64,000 bases of DNA from Photobacterium obscurum (GCF_026191635.1 NZ_JAKRRW010000007.1:162942-226941), one strand, 5' to 3'; positions 25,741 to 36,033 are shown, numbered from the stretch's first letter. The notes: generated by a model from the letters alone, not told the origin. Program-made: numbers and translations.

Positions 25741-27126
25741 TTATGTCAGCAATACAGAGTGCTCTTGTTCTGCAGGTTCATCACGACTTTTCTCGACCGA
25801 GCGATCAAAATGAGCCAAACTTCTGAACAACAAAATAACTAGCATCACCCCTGTGGCAGCCAATCCAATGCCTAAACCAGCCCAGACACCTTCTAATCCC
25901 ATCAACTTCATGAGTATCCAAGCCGCAGGTAGACCAATAACCCAATAGCCAATCACTGTCGAGATTGTCGGAGCAACCACGACTTTCATTCCACGGAGAA
26001 TGCTAATAGCAGCCAACTGCCAGGCATCAACCACAAAACACATGGCCACCATAATCATCACACTCGGCAGGGCCGCAACTAACTCGGAGGCCAGTTCATC
26101 ACCTTCGACACTGAACACCTGAGTCAAAAACTCCGGCCACACACTGACAAATATCCCAATCACGGCACTGGTCGCCGTCACCATAAACAGACCAAGCTTG
26201 GCATAGCGACGAACAAGTTCAGGCTCTTTACTGCCCACATGCTGGCCAACCAAAATTGATGCTGCCTGAGAAAAGCCAAACGCAATATTCCATGACAAGT
26301 TAAGGCATTGCAGCGCAATTTGGTGAATGGCCAACGACACCGCGCCTAAAGTACCAGCCAACAAAGCCGCCCCCGAAAACAAAGCATGCTCCAACAGCGT
26401 TGCAATCATGATCGGCACGCCAATCCCCAACAGCGGAACCATGGTACCCAGCCGATACTCACGGAGATTGTGCAGCGGATTATACTGGCGATACTTCGAG
26501 CGACTGAAAACCCAATAACCGTAACCCGCCATAATGAGCAGTGCAGCCAATGATGTACCATATCCCAAACCAGCCAGTCCCATTCCCCACTGGAAAGCGA
26601 ACAGATAGCTTAGCGGCACATTGAGTACCACAGTTGCCACTGACATAATCATCACCGAACGCGTATCGCCAAATGCACTCACCAAGCTACGCAACACCAG
26701 CAAAATTAAGGTGGGGAACATCGACCATTTCAACGCATCCAGATAATCCATAGCTAAGACTACCGCCTGCGGATCCTGCTTAGCCATCAATAAAAGATCG
26801 TTCATCATAAAAAAGACTGGCTGCAGGGCTAGCGTCATAATGGTTGCTAAAAGGATACCGCCCTTGAGCGAAGAGCTTACTTCCGCATCGCCCGCTTCTC
26901 TTTGGCTGATCCGCTTGCCATAAGCTATCGCAATCAAGTTCGCGACACAGCCTACGGTACTGCCCGCAATAATAAAAACAATCGAATATACAGCAGCGCC
27001 TAAACCGCCGCCGGCAATCGCCATAATACTCAGTTGAGCCATCATCCAAACATCGGTAAATACCAGTAATTGTGCAACCAGCTGCGAAATGATGAGTGGT
27101 ACAGCTAGGCTGATCAATTTTTTCAT
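25741..27126 (-). CDS. MATE-family multidrug efflux transporter
   Basis: A 461-residue inner-membrane protein with twelve hydrophobic helices in two similar halves. The N-terminal IISQLVAQLLVFTDVWMM and the second-half GFSQAASILVGQHVG are MATE family signatures (MatE domains about 7-167 and 230-390). MATE proteins export cationic drugs and metabolites with Na+ or H+ antiport; an acidic residue in helix 1 (D26) is in place. GGGGAG lies five bases before the start. Divergent from a LysR gene, which may regulate it. Confidence 0.92.
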   Translation of the reverse strand: MKKLISLAVPLIISQLVAQLLVFTDVWMMAQLSIMAIAGGGLGAAVYSIVFIIAGSTVGCVANLIAIAYGKRISQREAGDAEVSSSLKGGILLATIMTLALQPVFFMMNDLLLMAKQDPQAVVLAMDYLDALKWSMFPTLILLVLRSLVSAFGDTRSVMIMSVATVVLNVPLSYLFAFQWGMGLAGLGYGTSLAALLIMAGYGYWVFSRSKYRQYNPLHNLREYRLGTMVPLLGIGVPIMIATLLEHALFSGAALLAGTLGAVSLAIHQIALQCLNLSWNIAFGFSQAASILVGQHVGSKEPELVRRYAKLGLFMVTATSAVIGIFVSVWPEFLTQVFSVEGDELASELVAALPSVMIMVAMCFVVDAWQLAAISILRGMKVVVAPTISTVIGYWVIGLPAAWILMKLMGLEGVWAGLGIGLAATGVMLVILLFRSLAHFDRSVEKSRDEPAEQEHSVLLT

Positions 27127-27234
27127 ATACTCCCCTCTTATTATGAGGGTAATTTATGGCTATTCGGGTTGAGTTTCAAGCGACTTTTATGGCACGCTGG
27201 CATTCATATAACTCATGCTAAATTTGACGGCGTT

Positions 27235-28200
27235 ATGAAGAAAAGACATACATTGCTTCCCCCCTCTCTAAATGGTTTACGAGTATTTGAGGCGGCAGCC
27301 CGACACTTGAGCTTTACCCTTGCCGCTTCAGAACTCAATGTGACTCAAAGTGCCGTTAGCCGTCAAATCCGCCAGTTGGAAGAACACTTTGGTTTTTCTC
27401 TATTTATTCGTCATCACAGGGCATTGGAACTTACCGGTGAAGGTAAAGAGATTGCCCTGCTACTTACTCGTCAATATAGCGAGCTTAACGGCACTATTCG
27501 TCAACTGAAATTGAGAGAAGGTAATACCCTGCGGGTCAAGGTCGCTATGAGTTTTGGGGTACGTTGGCTCATCCCTCGTTTACATTCCTTTAAGGAACAA
27601 TACCCACAGTTAGATATTATCCTGTCATCAACCATGGGACATAACAGTGAAGAGCTCCGGCTAGATGATGACGACTACGATATCGCCATTTACGGAATGC
27701 CTAAAGAAACGAAAAATCCGTATCAAAAAAATTTCCTAAGAAAGGAGTATTTAGCTCCGGTTTACTCGAAACTATTAACCAAGACAGACCAACCAGTGGG
27801 TATCGATCAACTGCTAACATATACCCGGCTTCACCCCACGCCAGATCGCACAGACTGGCGCCAATGGTTAAAGAGAAATCAAAAGTCTCACCTCATGAAT
27901 AATTCCGGTCTGACATTCGATACCCTGGATATGGCACTAACCTCCTGCTTTGCCGGGCAAGGCGTAGCCATGACAGATTTGATGCTAGTGGTTCATGAGA
28001 TTAAGCAGGGCTACCTGCAACTCCCCCAATCAGCCACTATCATTGGCAGCCCGTGGCAATATTATTATTACAGCCAAGCAAATAATGACGCTGTCACGCA
28101 ATTTATTCGCTGGTTAACCAACCAGCTCGCCATTGAGCAAGCCGAGCTATTTGATATGGCCCAAGAACATGGTTGGCAAATTATTGATAACGAGCTCTAA
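27235..28200 (+). CDS. LysR-family regulator, GcvA-like
   Basis: A 321-residue LysR protein. Its N-terminus (PPSLNGLRVFEAAARHLSF then ELNVTQSAVSRQIRQLEEHF) is the GcvA/AmpR type. The substrate-binding domain follows from about residue 90. ATG 27235 gives the typical length before the helix-turn-helix; the frame is open to a TTG at 27169, which I think is too far. The gene lies divergent from the MATE pump and convergent with etfA, so the MATE gene is the likelier target. Confidence 0.88.
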   Translation: MKKRHTLLPPSLNGLRVFEAAARHLSFTLAASELNVTQSAVSRQIRQLEEHFGFSLFIRHHRALELTGEGKEIALLLTRQYSELNGTIRQLKLREGNTLRVKVAMSFGVRWLIPRLHSFKEQYPQLDIILSSTMGHNSEELRLDDDDYDIAIYGMPKETKNPYQKNFLRKEYLAPVYSKLLTKTDQPVGIDQLLTYTRLHPTPDRTDWRQWLKRNQKSHLMNNSGLTFDTLDMALTSCFAGQGVAMTDLMLVVHEIKQGYLQLPQSATIIGSPWQYYYYSQANNDAVTQFIRWLTNQLAIEQAELFDMAQEHGWQIIDNEL

Positions 28201-28209
28201 GGTGTGTCC

Positions 28210-29139
28210 CTAGAGCGATTCAATCAGCTCGGGAAGCAACTCGAACAAATCGCCTACCAATCCATAATCGGCAATTTGAAAAATCGGGGCATCAGGATCA
28301 CTGTTGATTGCGACAATCACTTTGGAGTCTTTCATTCCGGCAAGGTGCTGTATAGCACCAGAAATGCCAACAGCAATATACAGCTCTGGAGCAACGACCT
28401 TTCCGGTCTGGCCGACTTGCAGATCATTCGACACAAAACCAGCATCAACCGCAGCACGCGAGGCACCAATTGCACCACCCAGTTTATCGGCCAGCTTCTC
28501 TACCAAGGCGAAGCTTTCCTTATCCCCCAGCCCTCGCCCACCAGAAACGACAACCCGTGCAGCCGCCAGTTCAGGCCGCTCACTTTCTACTGCCTGCTTG
28601 CTGATAAACTGAGATAAATCACAAGGTATAACAATATCCAGTTCTGTCACTTTGGCACCAGCCTCACCGACCGGTGCCGGTTCAAAAGCTGCACAACGAA
28701 CAGTCATGACTTTGATAGGATCATTGGACTTCACTCTCGCCAACGCATTACCGGCATAAATGGGGCGAATCACAGTATCATCACTTTCGATTTGAATTAC
28801 ATCAGAGAGCTGCGCCACATCCAGCAAAGCAGCAATACGCGGCATCAAGTTCTTACCAAATGTCGTTGCCGGAGCTAAAACATGGGTGTACTGATCAGCA
28901 ATTTCTGCCACAAGCGCAGAAATATTCTCGGCTAGCTGGGCTTCATAGACGGCATCATCAGCCAACAGTACTTGCTCAACCGCCGCCACCTTGCTGATTT
29001 CCACGGCCACCGAACGACAATTTGCGCCGGCAACCACAACCGATACCGAGGGTGAAATTGCCATCGCCGCGTTTATCGTTTTCAGGGTCTCCGGTGCAAC
29101 CCGCTGATTGTCATGTTCTGCAATAATTAACGTCGCCAT
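28210..29139 (-). CDS. etfA: electron transfer flavoprotein alpha subunit
   Basis: A 309-residue EtfA. The C-terminal FAD-binding region is clear: [52 protein letters not shown]. EtfAB accepts electrons from acyl-CoA and other dehydrogenases and passes them to ETF:quinone oxidoreductase, whose gene is 1 kb away on the other strand. Its ATG overlaps the etfB stop by one base (TGATG), so the subunits are translationally coupled. Confidence 0.96.
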   Translation of the reverse strand: MATLIIAEHDNQRVAPETLKTINAAMAISPSVSVVVAGANCRSVAVEISKVAAVEQVLLADDAVYEAQLAENISALVAEIADQYTHVLAPATTFGKNLMPRIAALLDVAQLSDVIQIESDDTVIRPIYAGNALARVKSNDPIKVMTVRCAAFEPAPVGEAGAKVTELDIVIPCDLSQFISKQAVESERPELAAARVVVSGGRGLGDKESFALVEKLADKLGGAIGASRAAVDAGFVSNDLQVGQTGKVVAPELYIAVGISGAIQHLAGMKDSKVIVAINSDPDAPIFQIADYGLVGDLFELLPELIESL

Positions 29140-29888
29140 CAGATCACCTTCGCTTCATTTTTCAGTTTATCAACCAACTCAGCAACAGAAGTAACTTGGG
29201 TTCCCCCTTGCCTTTCCGGTGGTGACGTAACCTCCAATATTTGCTGATGCCAAACCACCTCGACACCCAGCTCGGACGGCGTTATTGACTCCATGGGCTT
29301 TTTCTTAGCTTTCATAATATTAGGCAACGATGCATAGCGCGGTTCATTTAACCGCAAATCGGTACTAATAATCGCAGGTAACGTAAGTTTCAGAGTTTCT
29401 AATCCACCATCGACTTCGCGCACCACCGTGACGGTGTCACCTTCAATATTAACTTCTGAGGCAAAGGTACCTTGGGGACGCTTTGTCAGGGCTGCCAGCA
29501 TTTGGGCTACCTGATTATTATCAGAATCAATAGACTGCTTACCCAGCAAGACTAAACCCGGCAGCTCTTTCTCCATCACCGACTGGAGTAATTTGGCAAC
29601 GGTTAATGGCTCAAGGTTGATTTCGGTGTCAATATGAATGGCGCGATCCGCCCCAAGAGCCAAGGCTGTTCTCAATTGTTCCTGGCAGTTTTCTTCACCG
29701 GCCGAAACAACGATGACTTCTTGTGCTTTGCCCGATTCCTTCAACCTGACCGCTTCTTCTACCGCAATCTCGCAAAAAGGATTCATGGCCATTTTGACGT
29801 TATTGGTTTCAACACCGGTATCGTCACTTTTCACCCTGACCTTAACGTAAGGATCAATCACTCGCTTTATTGCAACCAGTACTTTCAC
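29139..29888 (-). CDS. etfB: electron transfer flavoprotein beta subunit
   Basis: A 249-residue EtfB starting MKVLVAIKRVIDPYVKVRV, with NPFCEIAVEEAVRLKE and the AMP-binding ALALGADRAIHI, and the recognition-loop region LPAIISTDLRLNEPRYASLPNI. It forms the heterodimer with EtfA. First gene of the etfBA operon and divergent from the oxidoreductase gene, so the shared interval 29889-30178 may carry promoters for both. Confidence 0.96.
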   Translation of the reverse strand: MKVLVAIKRVIDPYVKVRVKSDDTGVETNNVKMAMNPFCEIAVEEAVRLKESGKAQEVIVVSAGEENCQEQLRTALALGADRAIHIDTEINLEPLTVAKLLQSVMEKELPGLVLLGKQSIDSDNNQVAQMLAALTKRPQGTFASEVNIEGDTVTVVREVDGGLETLKLTLPAIISTDLRLNEPRYASLPNIMKAKKKPMESITPSELGVEVVWHQQILEVTSPPERQGGTQVTSVAELVDKLKNEAKVI

Positions 29889-30178
29889 AACGCTTTCCTT
29901 TTCAAATAGAGACTTTGCCCAGTAACGTCAAAATGCCCACGAATAAATAAGCATGTAAAAATAACAACCTACACCTGAACTTATATAAATAAATGACTCG
30001 CTATGTAAGGAAAACAGGCGGTGTTGATAACACTTACCATGCACTAAACAATTGTCTGTCAGCGAAAAACATGCACTTGACCAAGCACTCTTTGAGCCTA
30101 GTTGAATTTACGTTTACGTCAACTGGACTATATTTATACCAAACTAATGCAGCTGAGTTCTGTTTCAGGAAGGTAATA

Positions 30179-31825
30179 ATGGAAAGAGAATGCATGGAGT
30201 TCGACGTGGTAATCGTTGGTGCAGGCCCTGCAGGCCTATCTGCCGCCTGCCGGATCATGCAATTATCCCAAGAGCATGATCGGCCACTTTCAGTCTGTGT
30301 GATCGAGAAAGGAGCCGAGGTTGGCGCCCATATCTTGTCCGGGGCGATATTCGAACATAAGGCTCTCGATGAATTATTTCCTGACTGGGAACGCCTGAAC
30401 GCCCCTCTTCACACTGCCGTATCGGAAGATAAGCTCTGCTACCTAACCAACCAAAACAACTTCTTAGCTGTTCCTGAAAGCTTGACGCCTGCACCAATGA
30501 AAAATGACGCAAACTTTGTGATTAGCTTGGCAAACTTCTGTCGCTGGCTTGGGGAACAAGCGGAAGACGCCGGTGTGGAGATCTTTCCGGGCTTTGCGGC
30601 AGCCGACATTCTCTATAACAAACAAGGCGCGGTTACCGGGGTGCTCACCTCAGATATGGGGATCGACAAAAACGGGGAGCCAAAAAACAATTTTGAACCC
30701 GGCATCGAACTTAGGGCCAAATATACCCTTTTTGCCGAAGGAGCACGTGGCCACCTCGGCAAGCAACTGATCAATCGCTTCCACCTTGATTATGATAAAC
30801 AGCCTCAGCACTTTGCTTTGGGGATCAAAGAACTATGGAACGTTCAGCCGGAGTTGCACCACCCCGGATTGGTTATCCACGGTGTCGGCTGGCCACTTAG
30901 CCAGTCCGATGCCACAGGTGGCAGTTTTTTATACCACCTTGCTGACAATCAGGTCGCGGTTGGACTCATTGTCGACCTGAATTACCACAACCCGTATCTC
31001 AGTCCGTTTGATGAGTTTCAGCGCATGAAGCACCATCCATTATTTAGACGTTACCTGATTGGAGGGCACCGAGTCGCCTATGGGGCTCGCGCGATCAACA
31101 AAGGGGGACTATCTTCATTGCCTCGGCAACAGTTTCCTGGCGGGGTTCTCATCGGATGCGATGCCGGTACGCTCAACTTTGCCAAAATTAAAGGAAGCCA
31201 TACAGCGATGAAATCTGGCATGCTCGCTGCCGAAGCGGTATTTACGGAGATTCGCCAGGGCTTCCACCAAACAATACCGGGATACGAGCGCTTGTTCCGA
31301 GAATCCTGGCTATACCAAGAACTTTACGATAGCCGGAACTTTAATGGACAAATCCAGAAGTTTGGCAACGTTGTCGGCGGCGCGCTAACAACCATCGAGC
31401 ATAACTGGCTCAAAGGCCGATACTCCCTGGCTGTCAACAACCAGCAGGCTGATCATGAATGTCTGCATGCTATCGCAAAGTGCAAACCCATCGACTACCC
31501 GAAGCCTGACGGCATGCTAAGTTTCGATAAACCGTCATCGGTCTATCTATCGGCAACCCAGCATGAAGAAAACCAACCTTGCCATTTGAAGCTCGGTGAT
31601 CCGAATATTCCAGTCACCAGTCATCTTCCCCTCTACGATGAGCCCAGTCAGCGTTACTGTCCGGCTGGTGTCTATGAAATCGTTACCATTGAAGGCAAGC
31701 CCAAATTTCAAATCAATGCCGTCAACTGCATCCACTGTAAAGCCTGCGATATTAAAGATCCTTCACAGAATATTACCTGGGTCGCACCGGAGGGAGGCGG
31801 CGGGCCCAATTACCCCAATATGTAA
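30179..31825 (+). CDS. electron transfer flavoprotein:ubiquinone oxidoreductase
   Basis: A 548-residue ETF-QO, an inner-membrane-associated FAD and [4Fe-4S] protein that reduces quinone with electrons from EtfAB. FAD-binding GAGPAG lies at residues 14-19; the cluster ligands are C494, C517, C520 and C523 (CIHCKAC). The quinone-site/membrane region is the central LGIKELW to QVAVGL part. ATG 30179 is chosen because AGGAAGG is five bases upstream; the open frame extends to 29993 without family similarity. With etfBA it forms a complete respiratory branch for fatty acid or amine oxidation. Symbols in use vary (etfD, fixC), so none is given. Confidence 0.94.
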   Translation: MERECMEFDVVIVGAGPAGLSAACRIMQLSQEHDRPLSVCVIEKGAEVGAHILSGAIFEHKALDELFPDWERLNAPLHTAVSEDKLCYLTNQNNFLAVPESLTPAPMKNDANFVISLANFCRWLGEQAEDAGVEIFPGFAAADILYNKQGAVTGVLTSDMGIDKNGEPKNNFEPGIELRAKYTLFAEGARGHLGKQLINRFHLDYDKQPQHFALGIKELWNVQPELHHPGLVIHGVGWPLSQSDATGGSFLYHLADNQVAVGLIVDLNYHNPYLSPFDEFQRMKHHPLFRRYLIGGHRVAYGARAINKGGLSSLPRQQFPGGVLIGCDAGTLNFAKIKGSHTAMKSGMLAAEAVFTEIRQGFHQTIPGYERLFRESWLYQELYDSRNFNGQIQKFGNVVGGALTTIEHNWLKGRYSLAVNNQQADHECLHAIAKCKPIDYPKPDGMLSFDKPSSVYLSATQHEENQPCHLKLGDPNIPVTSHLPLYDEPSQRYCPAGVYEIVTIEGKPKFQINAVNCIHCKACDIKDPSQNITWVAPEGGGGPNYPNM

Positions 31826-31875
31826 AGCGTCAGGCTCTAAGTTCGGCTTAAAAGAGAATGGGCAAGGTACAATGC

Positions 31876-32202
31876 CTATGACTTACACTCGGCCTTGATC
31901 CAGTTCAGGTAATCAGCAAACCCTGCAGTCACGGGCAGTTGAACAATCTCCGGAGTATCGTAATCATGATTGGCCAAAATCTCGGCCTCAACTTCGCCAT
32001 AAAGTGCAACCGTGGTTTTGATCATTACCAGCTTTTCCTGATCCTGGTTCACTTTCCCATCCCAGTGATAGTAGCTCTCAATCGCCTGAACTTGAACACA
32101 GGCAGCCAGGCGCTTTTCAATCAGTGAATGAATGATCTTCTTACCGACCTCTTCATTAGCAAAGGTCGTCATCACAACACAGTATTCTGGTTCCGTAGTC
32201 AT
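31876..32202 (-). CDS. cutA: CutA1 family protein
   Basis: A 108-residue CutA1 trimer-forming protein. Signatures: LIEKRLAACVQV, YYHWDGKVNQDQEKLVMIKT and HDYDTPEIVQLPV. Linked to divalent cation tolerance in E. coli, although the biochemical role is unclear. Normal length. Upstream of it lies the terminator of the amylase gene, so it has its own promoter. Confidence 0.94.
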   Translation of the reverse strand: MTTEPEYCVVMTTFANEEVGKKIIHSLIEKRLAACVQVQAIESYYHWDGKVNQDQEKLVMIKTTVALYGEVEAEILANHDYDTPEIVQLPVTAGFADYLNWIKAECKS

Positions 32203-32248
32203 TGTTATCTCAAGTCACTATTCTTTATTGCACTCAATAATAGCAAAA

Positions 32249-32270
32249 AAGGGAGCCTCACGGCTCCCTT
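32249..32270 (-). terminator. terminator of the GH13 amylase gene
   Basis: Stem AAGGGAGCC / GGCTCCCTT with loop TCAC; on the minus strand followed by TTTTTTGC. Confidence 0.9.
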
Positions 32271-32320
32271 CTAGTTCATTTTCAGCAGGTTAGAACAACG
32301 GTTAACCGAAGCCGAGTACT

Positions 32321-34342
32321 TTACTCACACTTAGAAACCATGATCTGCTGCGGCCTGCCTTCCGCACTGAATTCTAGACTCCACACATAGCGACCTTCTT
32401 CTGGAATAGTGACCGCTGTATCTTGTCCATAACCACCGCCTTTAAGCTTGCCCTTAATACCTGGCTTCAGTGCCAACTCGTCAGCAGTAAACTGCGGAGA
32501 CCAATCTCTGCTCGCATACTGCATGCGGTAGGCTCCCGGTTTTTCATCCTTAACAACCTGATAGACATTATCGCCTTTATACTGGAAGGCACGACGCGGC
32601 TTATGCTTCCAATTCGAGTCAGCAAAGTCACCCACGACATACAGGGTTTCACTTATCGGTCCTTCCTCGGCCACAGTCGGGTTATCACACTGGGCCATAA
32701 AGCCTTCACCCACCAGTGACACAGCCGCCGCCGCTTTCACTTTGACACCCGCTGCAGATGGCTTTTCAATAGATAGGAAACGCGCTTCAAATGCCGTCAT
32801 CGGAATGTAGTATTTACCGTCTTGCATCTTAAAGCGATCACCCGACATCAAGTCAACCAACACTCCTTCAGAGCCAACATCGACACCGTCAAGGCGCACA
32901 ATATCTGCTCTCGATGTCGTGCTTACCATATAAAGCAATGCTTCATTTTCACCCTGCTTATGATCAACATAAATCGCATCGTTAGCCATCACATTAGTAC
33001 GCTTGCCACTCGACAATGCCGGATGGTTAGCCCTCAATGTCATAACCTCTGAGACATAGTCTCGCAGATCGGCCTGACGCTTGTTAAGTGACCCTGTCAC
33101 CCCGTTAACGGTTGCACTGGTACGCGCAACATGGTCATCACACAAACCGCGGATAGCACAGTTATCATCAGTATTCTTAGCTGCATAGCCATCTAGCTGA
33201 TCACCGATTTCTTCACCGTAATACATGGTAATAGGGCCGGTATATGCAGCCTGGAAGGAAATGGCCGCTTTATGGCGTAACCAATATTCGGCATCATCCG
33301 GGGAAGCAATATTGCCGCGCTGCAGTAAATCCCCCAATCTGACCAAGTCGTGGTTACCCAGCATCAGGTTTGGCTTAGCGTGATCCGGGTTGAGTTTGTG
33401 AAGATCCATTCCTTCAGCTAACCATTCACCGCCCTTGCCACCAACACTGTTTTCATTAACGGCAAAGGTCTCGACGACACGATAACGCATAGGGAAATCA
33501 AATGCGGAACACAGCGCCGGATCACCTTGTTTACCATAGCCAGTTTCATTGATGTAGTTTTGATTATTCCAAATTTCCGCCACCATATAACCCAGCGGAT
33601 TGACGGTTTCACCTTTAGCATTGGTATAGGTAACAGACTTGGATGCCTCATCAACACTCTTACGAATTTCCTTCCATGCTTCAGTCGGCACCTGGTAGGC
33701 TTGATCTAAACGCCAGCCGTCGATTTTCAGCTCTTTAATCCAGTAAGTCGCGACTTCCTGATAGAAAGCCAGACTTTCCGGGTAGCTTACCGGATTGTTT
33801 TCGCCCTGCGGCAAACGGCCTTCCGGTGATGGGACAACATTGCCTTTGTGATGGCCGAAGACACCATCAAAGAACACATATAAACCTTTCTCATGCGCTT
33901 TATCTACCAATTCACGCGCTTTTTCCATCGTCCCGAAATGCGGGTCAATAGCAAAGTAATTACTGGTGAAATAACCCGTCGCATCCAAACGATCTGCCCA
34001 ATGGTCCTGCCCTTCAACCGGCACAGAATCAAAAATTGGAGTCAGCCAAATCGCATTCACTCCTAGTGATTCGATATAATCGAGTGAATCAATCACCCCC
34101 TGTAGATCGCCTTTATGGTGGCTGGTACCATAACCGGTACCATGACCGATAGTGTCATCACCATTAACAAAGCTTTCCACCATGATCTGATACATACGCA
34201 AATCATCAGCTTTGGTCATCATCTCAGCATCACACGTATAAGCCGGTGTGCTTGCTGATGGCAATGAGCTGGAACTTCCGCATGCAGAAAGTGACGCTGC
34301 AATGGCTAGCGCAAGACAGGATTTGATGTTCCTTGTTATCAC
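32321..34342 (-). CDS. GH13 alpha-amylase lipoprotein
   Basis: A 673-residue lipoprotein (lipobox LSAC, C21) with a GH13 catalytic barrel: region II GWRLDQAY (nucleophile D213), region III VAEIWNN (acid/base E256), region IV LGNHD (D332). A C-terminal all-beta region follows (about 450-545) and then a module with YVVGDFADSNWKHKPRRAF that looks like a starch-binding or Ig-like addition. Lipidation places it on the cell surface or periplasmic face. It would cut alpha-1,4-glucans into oligosaccharides for the GH31 enzyme encoded nearby. Two Cys outside the lipobox may form a disulfide. Confidence 0.9.
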   Translation of the reverse strand: MITRNIKSCLALAIAASLSACGSSSSLPSASTPAYTCDAEMMTKADDLRMYQIMVESFVNGDDTIGHGTGYGTSHHKGDLQGVIDSLDYIESLGVNAIWLTPIFDSVPVEGQDHWADRLDATGYFTSNYFAIDPHFGTMEKARELVDKAHEKGLYVFFDGVFGHHKGNVVPSPEGRLPQGENNPVSYPESLAFYQEVATYWIKELKIDGWRLDQAYQVPTEAWKEIRKSVDEASKSVTYTNAKGETVNPLGYMVAEIWNNQNYINETGYGKQGDPALCSAFDFPMRYRVVETFAVNENSVGGKGGEWLAEGMDLHKLNPDHAKPNLMLGNHDLVRLGDLLQRGNIASPDDAEYWLRHKAAISFQAAYTGPITMYYGEEIGDQLDGYAAKNTDDNCAIRGLCDDHVARTSATVNGVTGSLNKRQADLRDYVSEVMTLRANHPALSSGKRTNVMANDAIYVDHKQGENEALLYMVSTTSRADIVRLDGVDVGSEGVLVDLMSGDRFKMQDGKYYIPMTAFEARFLSIEKPSAAGVKVKAAAAVSLVGEGFMAQCDNPTVAEEGPISETLYVVGDFADSNWKHKPRRAFQYKGDNVYQVVKDEKPGAYRMQYASRDWSPQFTADELALKPGIKGKLKGGGYGQDTAVTIPEEGRYVWSLEFSAEGRPQQIMVSKCE

Positions 34343-34704
34343 GATGGTCTCCTTGAATTATTTTTATTCGGGGTACATTGCGATTATTGATTAATCACAA
34401 ATTTCTGAGACCATCCCCTCAATATCTTTTAACGGCGTAGATGGGGGGAGTAGATAAAAATAAAAGTTACCTTGAATTAATTGACTCAAAAAAAGTTAAA
34501 CACCCAACCAAAACGTGAGCTTACACCTGATTTTATTCACAGACCTACCACTTAAAAACTGAACAAACTGTTATTTAGATCAGATATATAGTTACCAAAA
34601 CCGATCAAAAGCACATCCGTGACAGCACCCACATTTCAAGTAATTTATCGATTAGATCTTGATTCTATACCCAAGGCTTAATCAATTTAGGGGAACAATG
34701 ATAA
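34343..34704 (-). promoter_or_regulatory. amylase upstream region, possible MalT-type sites
   Basis: This gene-free interval holds the amylase promoter. GAGGGGATGG (34420-34411, minus strand) resembles the MalT box GGGGAKGAGG as I recall it, and a second G-rich motif (GATGGGGGGA, 34439-34448 approximately) lies nearby in the opposite orientation. Neither is a full match. No RNA structure was recognised in the rest. Confidence 0.3.
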
Positions 34705-34735
34705 TAATAAAGCCAGCTTGATGCTGGCTTTATTA
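34705..34735. terminator. terminator downstream of the LysE gene
   Basis: Perfect 13-base-pair stem TAATAAAGCCAGC / GCTGGCTTTATTA with loop TTGAT, 62 bases beyond the LysE stop. Confidence 0.85.
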
Positions 34736-34797
34736 TGCTACCGCTAATCTAGCAGCACTCTCGGCATGAATGTTGTCGACGTATGGTAAAGCAGTTA

Positions 34798-35433
34798 CTA
34801 AGACATATCGGCCTTACTGAATGCAACCTTGGCCGCAAGCCCAATCAGTAACAAGCCAGAAACGCCTTCGATAATATGACTGAACCGCGAGGCCTTTGAA
34901 CTATTAACAACCCAAGCACCTAACATCGCATAGGTTGCATTGACGACCGTTGCGAGACCACAAAATAGCAGGCCAAGTACTAACAGTTGATAAGAACTCG
35001 AAGACAAGGAGGTATCAATGAACTGAGGCAGGAAAGACAAAAAGAACATTGCCACTTTAGGATTCAGGATACTGACGATAATCCCCTGACGAAACACATT
35101 TTCTGGTTCCTTCCCCTGATCGGAGAATGTCAGTTTAGACTGTCCTTTCAGGAAACTTCTCAGCGAAGAGATTCCAAGGTATAGCAAATAAGCCGCCCCA
35201 AAAAACTTCACTACCAAAAAAGCATAAGCTGAACTTAAGATCAGTGCTGACAAACCAAATACGGCAGCAATAGTATGGAAAATATAACCAACGCCCAGAC
35301 CCAGGGCTGCTTGCGTACCAGCAAATGCCTTTCCCCTCATGGTATTGGAGATGATATAAATTACATCAGGTCCGGGGATCAGATTGAGCGTCAACGAGGC
35401 AATGATAAACAGTAAAATTGTGTGCAGTTCCAT
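34798..35433 (-). CDS. LysE/RhtB-family amino acid exporter
   Basis: A 211-residue inner-membrane protein with six hydrophobic helices. Family signatures: LTLNLIPGPDVIYIISNTM at the N-terminus, LGLGVGYIFHT and FRQGIIVSILNPKVAMFFLSFLPQF in the middle. RhtB proteins export neutral amino acids or homoserine lactone. It follows the ACT-domain gene after 14 bases on the same strand, so the two are probably one operon; an amino-acid-sensing partner for an exporter is a reasonable inference. Confidence 0.92.
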   Translation of the reverse strand: MELHTILLFIIASLTLNLIPGPDVIYIISNTMRGKAFAGTQAALGLGVGYIFHTIAAVFGLSALILSSAYAFLVVKFFGAAYLLYLGISSLRSFLKGQSKLTFSDQGKEPENVFRQGIIVSILNPKVAMFFLSFLPQFIDTSLSSSSYQLLVLGLLFCGLATVVNATYAMLGAWVVNSSKASRFSHIIEGVSGLLLIGLAAKVAFSKADMS

Positions 35434-35447
35434 CAGTATTTTTTATC

Positions 35448-35858
35448 CTATCGCTTTACTTTATCCCCAAACTCCCTCAAGGCAGCTAACGCTTGATCTG
35501 CTTTTTCAACCTGCACAAAAATGTGATCGTGATAATAAGCAGCAATCACATTAGCACTAATACCCCGACAGGCCAATTTATTAGACACGGCAGCAGTTAG
35601 GCCGACAGCATCTAAACTGGAATGGACGGTCAATGTAATCGCCTTAAAAACCGATGTGCAATCAAAGCCCTCAAGCTCAGCCATCTTTTTATTCAGTACC
35701 AATGTCATGCCCTCATCTTCAAGAAAGCAGGCAATTGGTTTGAGCTTGGGAATAACCTCATAGCTTGATGATTTAATGGTACAAAAAACAAATTCTCCCA
35801 CTCGTAATTGGGGTTCCATATTTTGTAGTAGTACATCTAGATCGGTAATCCCTGACAT
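35448..35858 (-). CDS. ACT-domain protein
   Basis: A 136-residue protein made of two ACT-like halves (about 1-65 and 66-136). The second contains ITLTVHSSLDAVGLTAAVSNKL and GISANVIAAYYHDHIFV, typical of the amino-acid binding ACT_3/ACT_7 group. No catalytic domain is attached. First gene of a two-gene operon with a LysE-type exporter, so it may sense an amino acid for it. Confidence 0.87.
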   Translation of the reverse strand: MSGITDLDVLLQNMEPQLRVGEFVFCTIKSSSYEVIPKLKPIACFLEDEGMTLVLNKKMAELEGFDCTSVFKAITLTVHSSLDAVGLTAAVSNKLACRGISANVIAAYYHDHIFVQVEKADQALAALREFGDKVKR

Positions 35859-36033
35859 ATCATATCCCTGACTGTTCGAGTTTTAGAGGGTATAGAATAC
35901 ATTGACACACTTAGCTTGCGCTACCATCAGAGGTAACTTTCAACGTCAGAACATAAACGGCAAGGTAGTTGACTAAAACAGTCACAAATTATAACATGCA
36001 TTCGAAATGCACATTAAAGAAGAGTGATTATCC

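Noticed and set aside
28204..28617. Plus-strand frame inside etfA
   Set aside because: It is the opposite strand of a clear etfA gene and matches nothing known.
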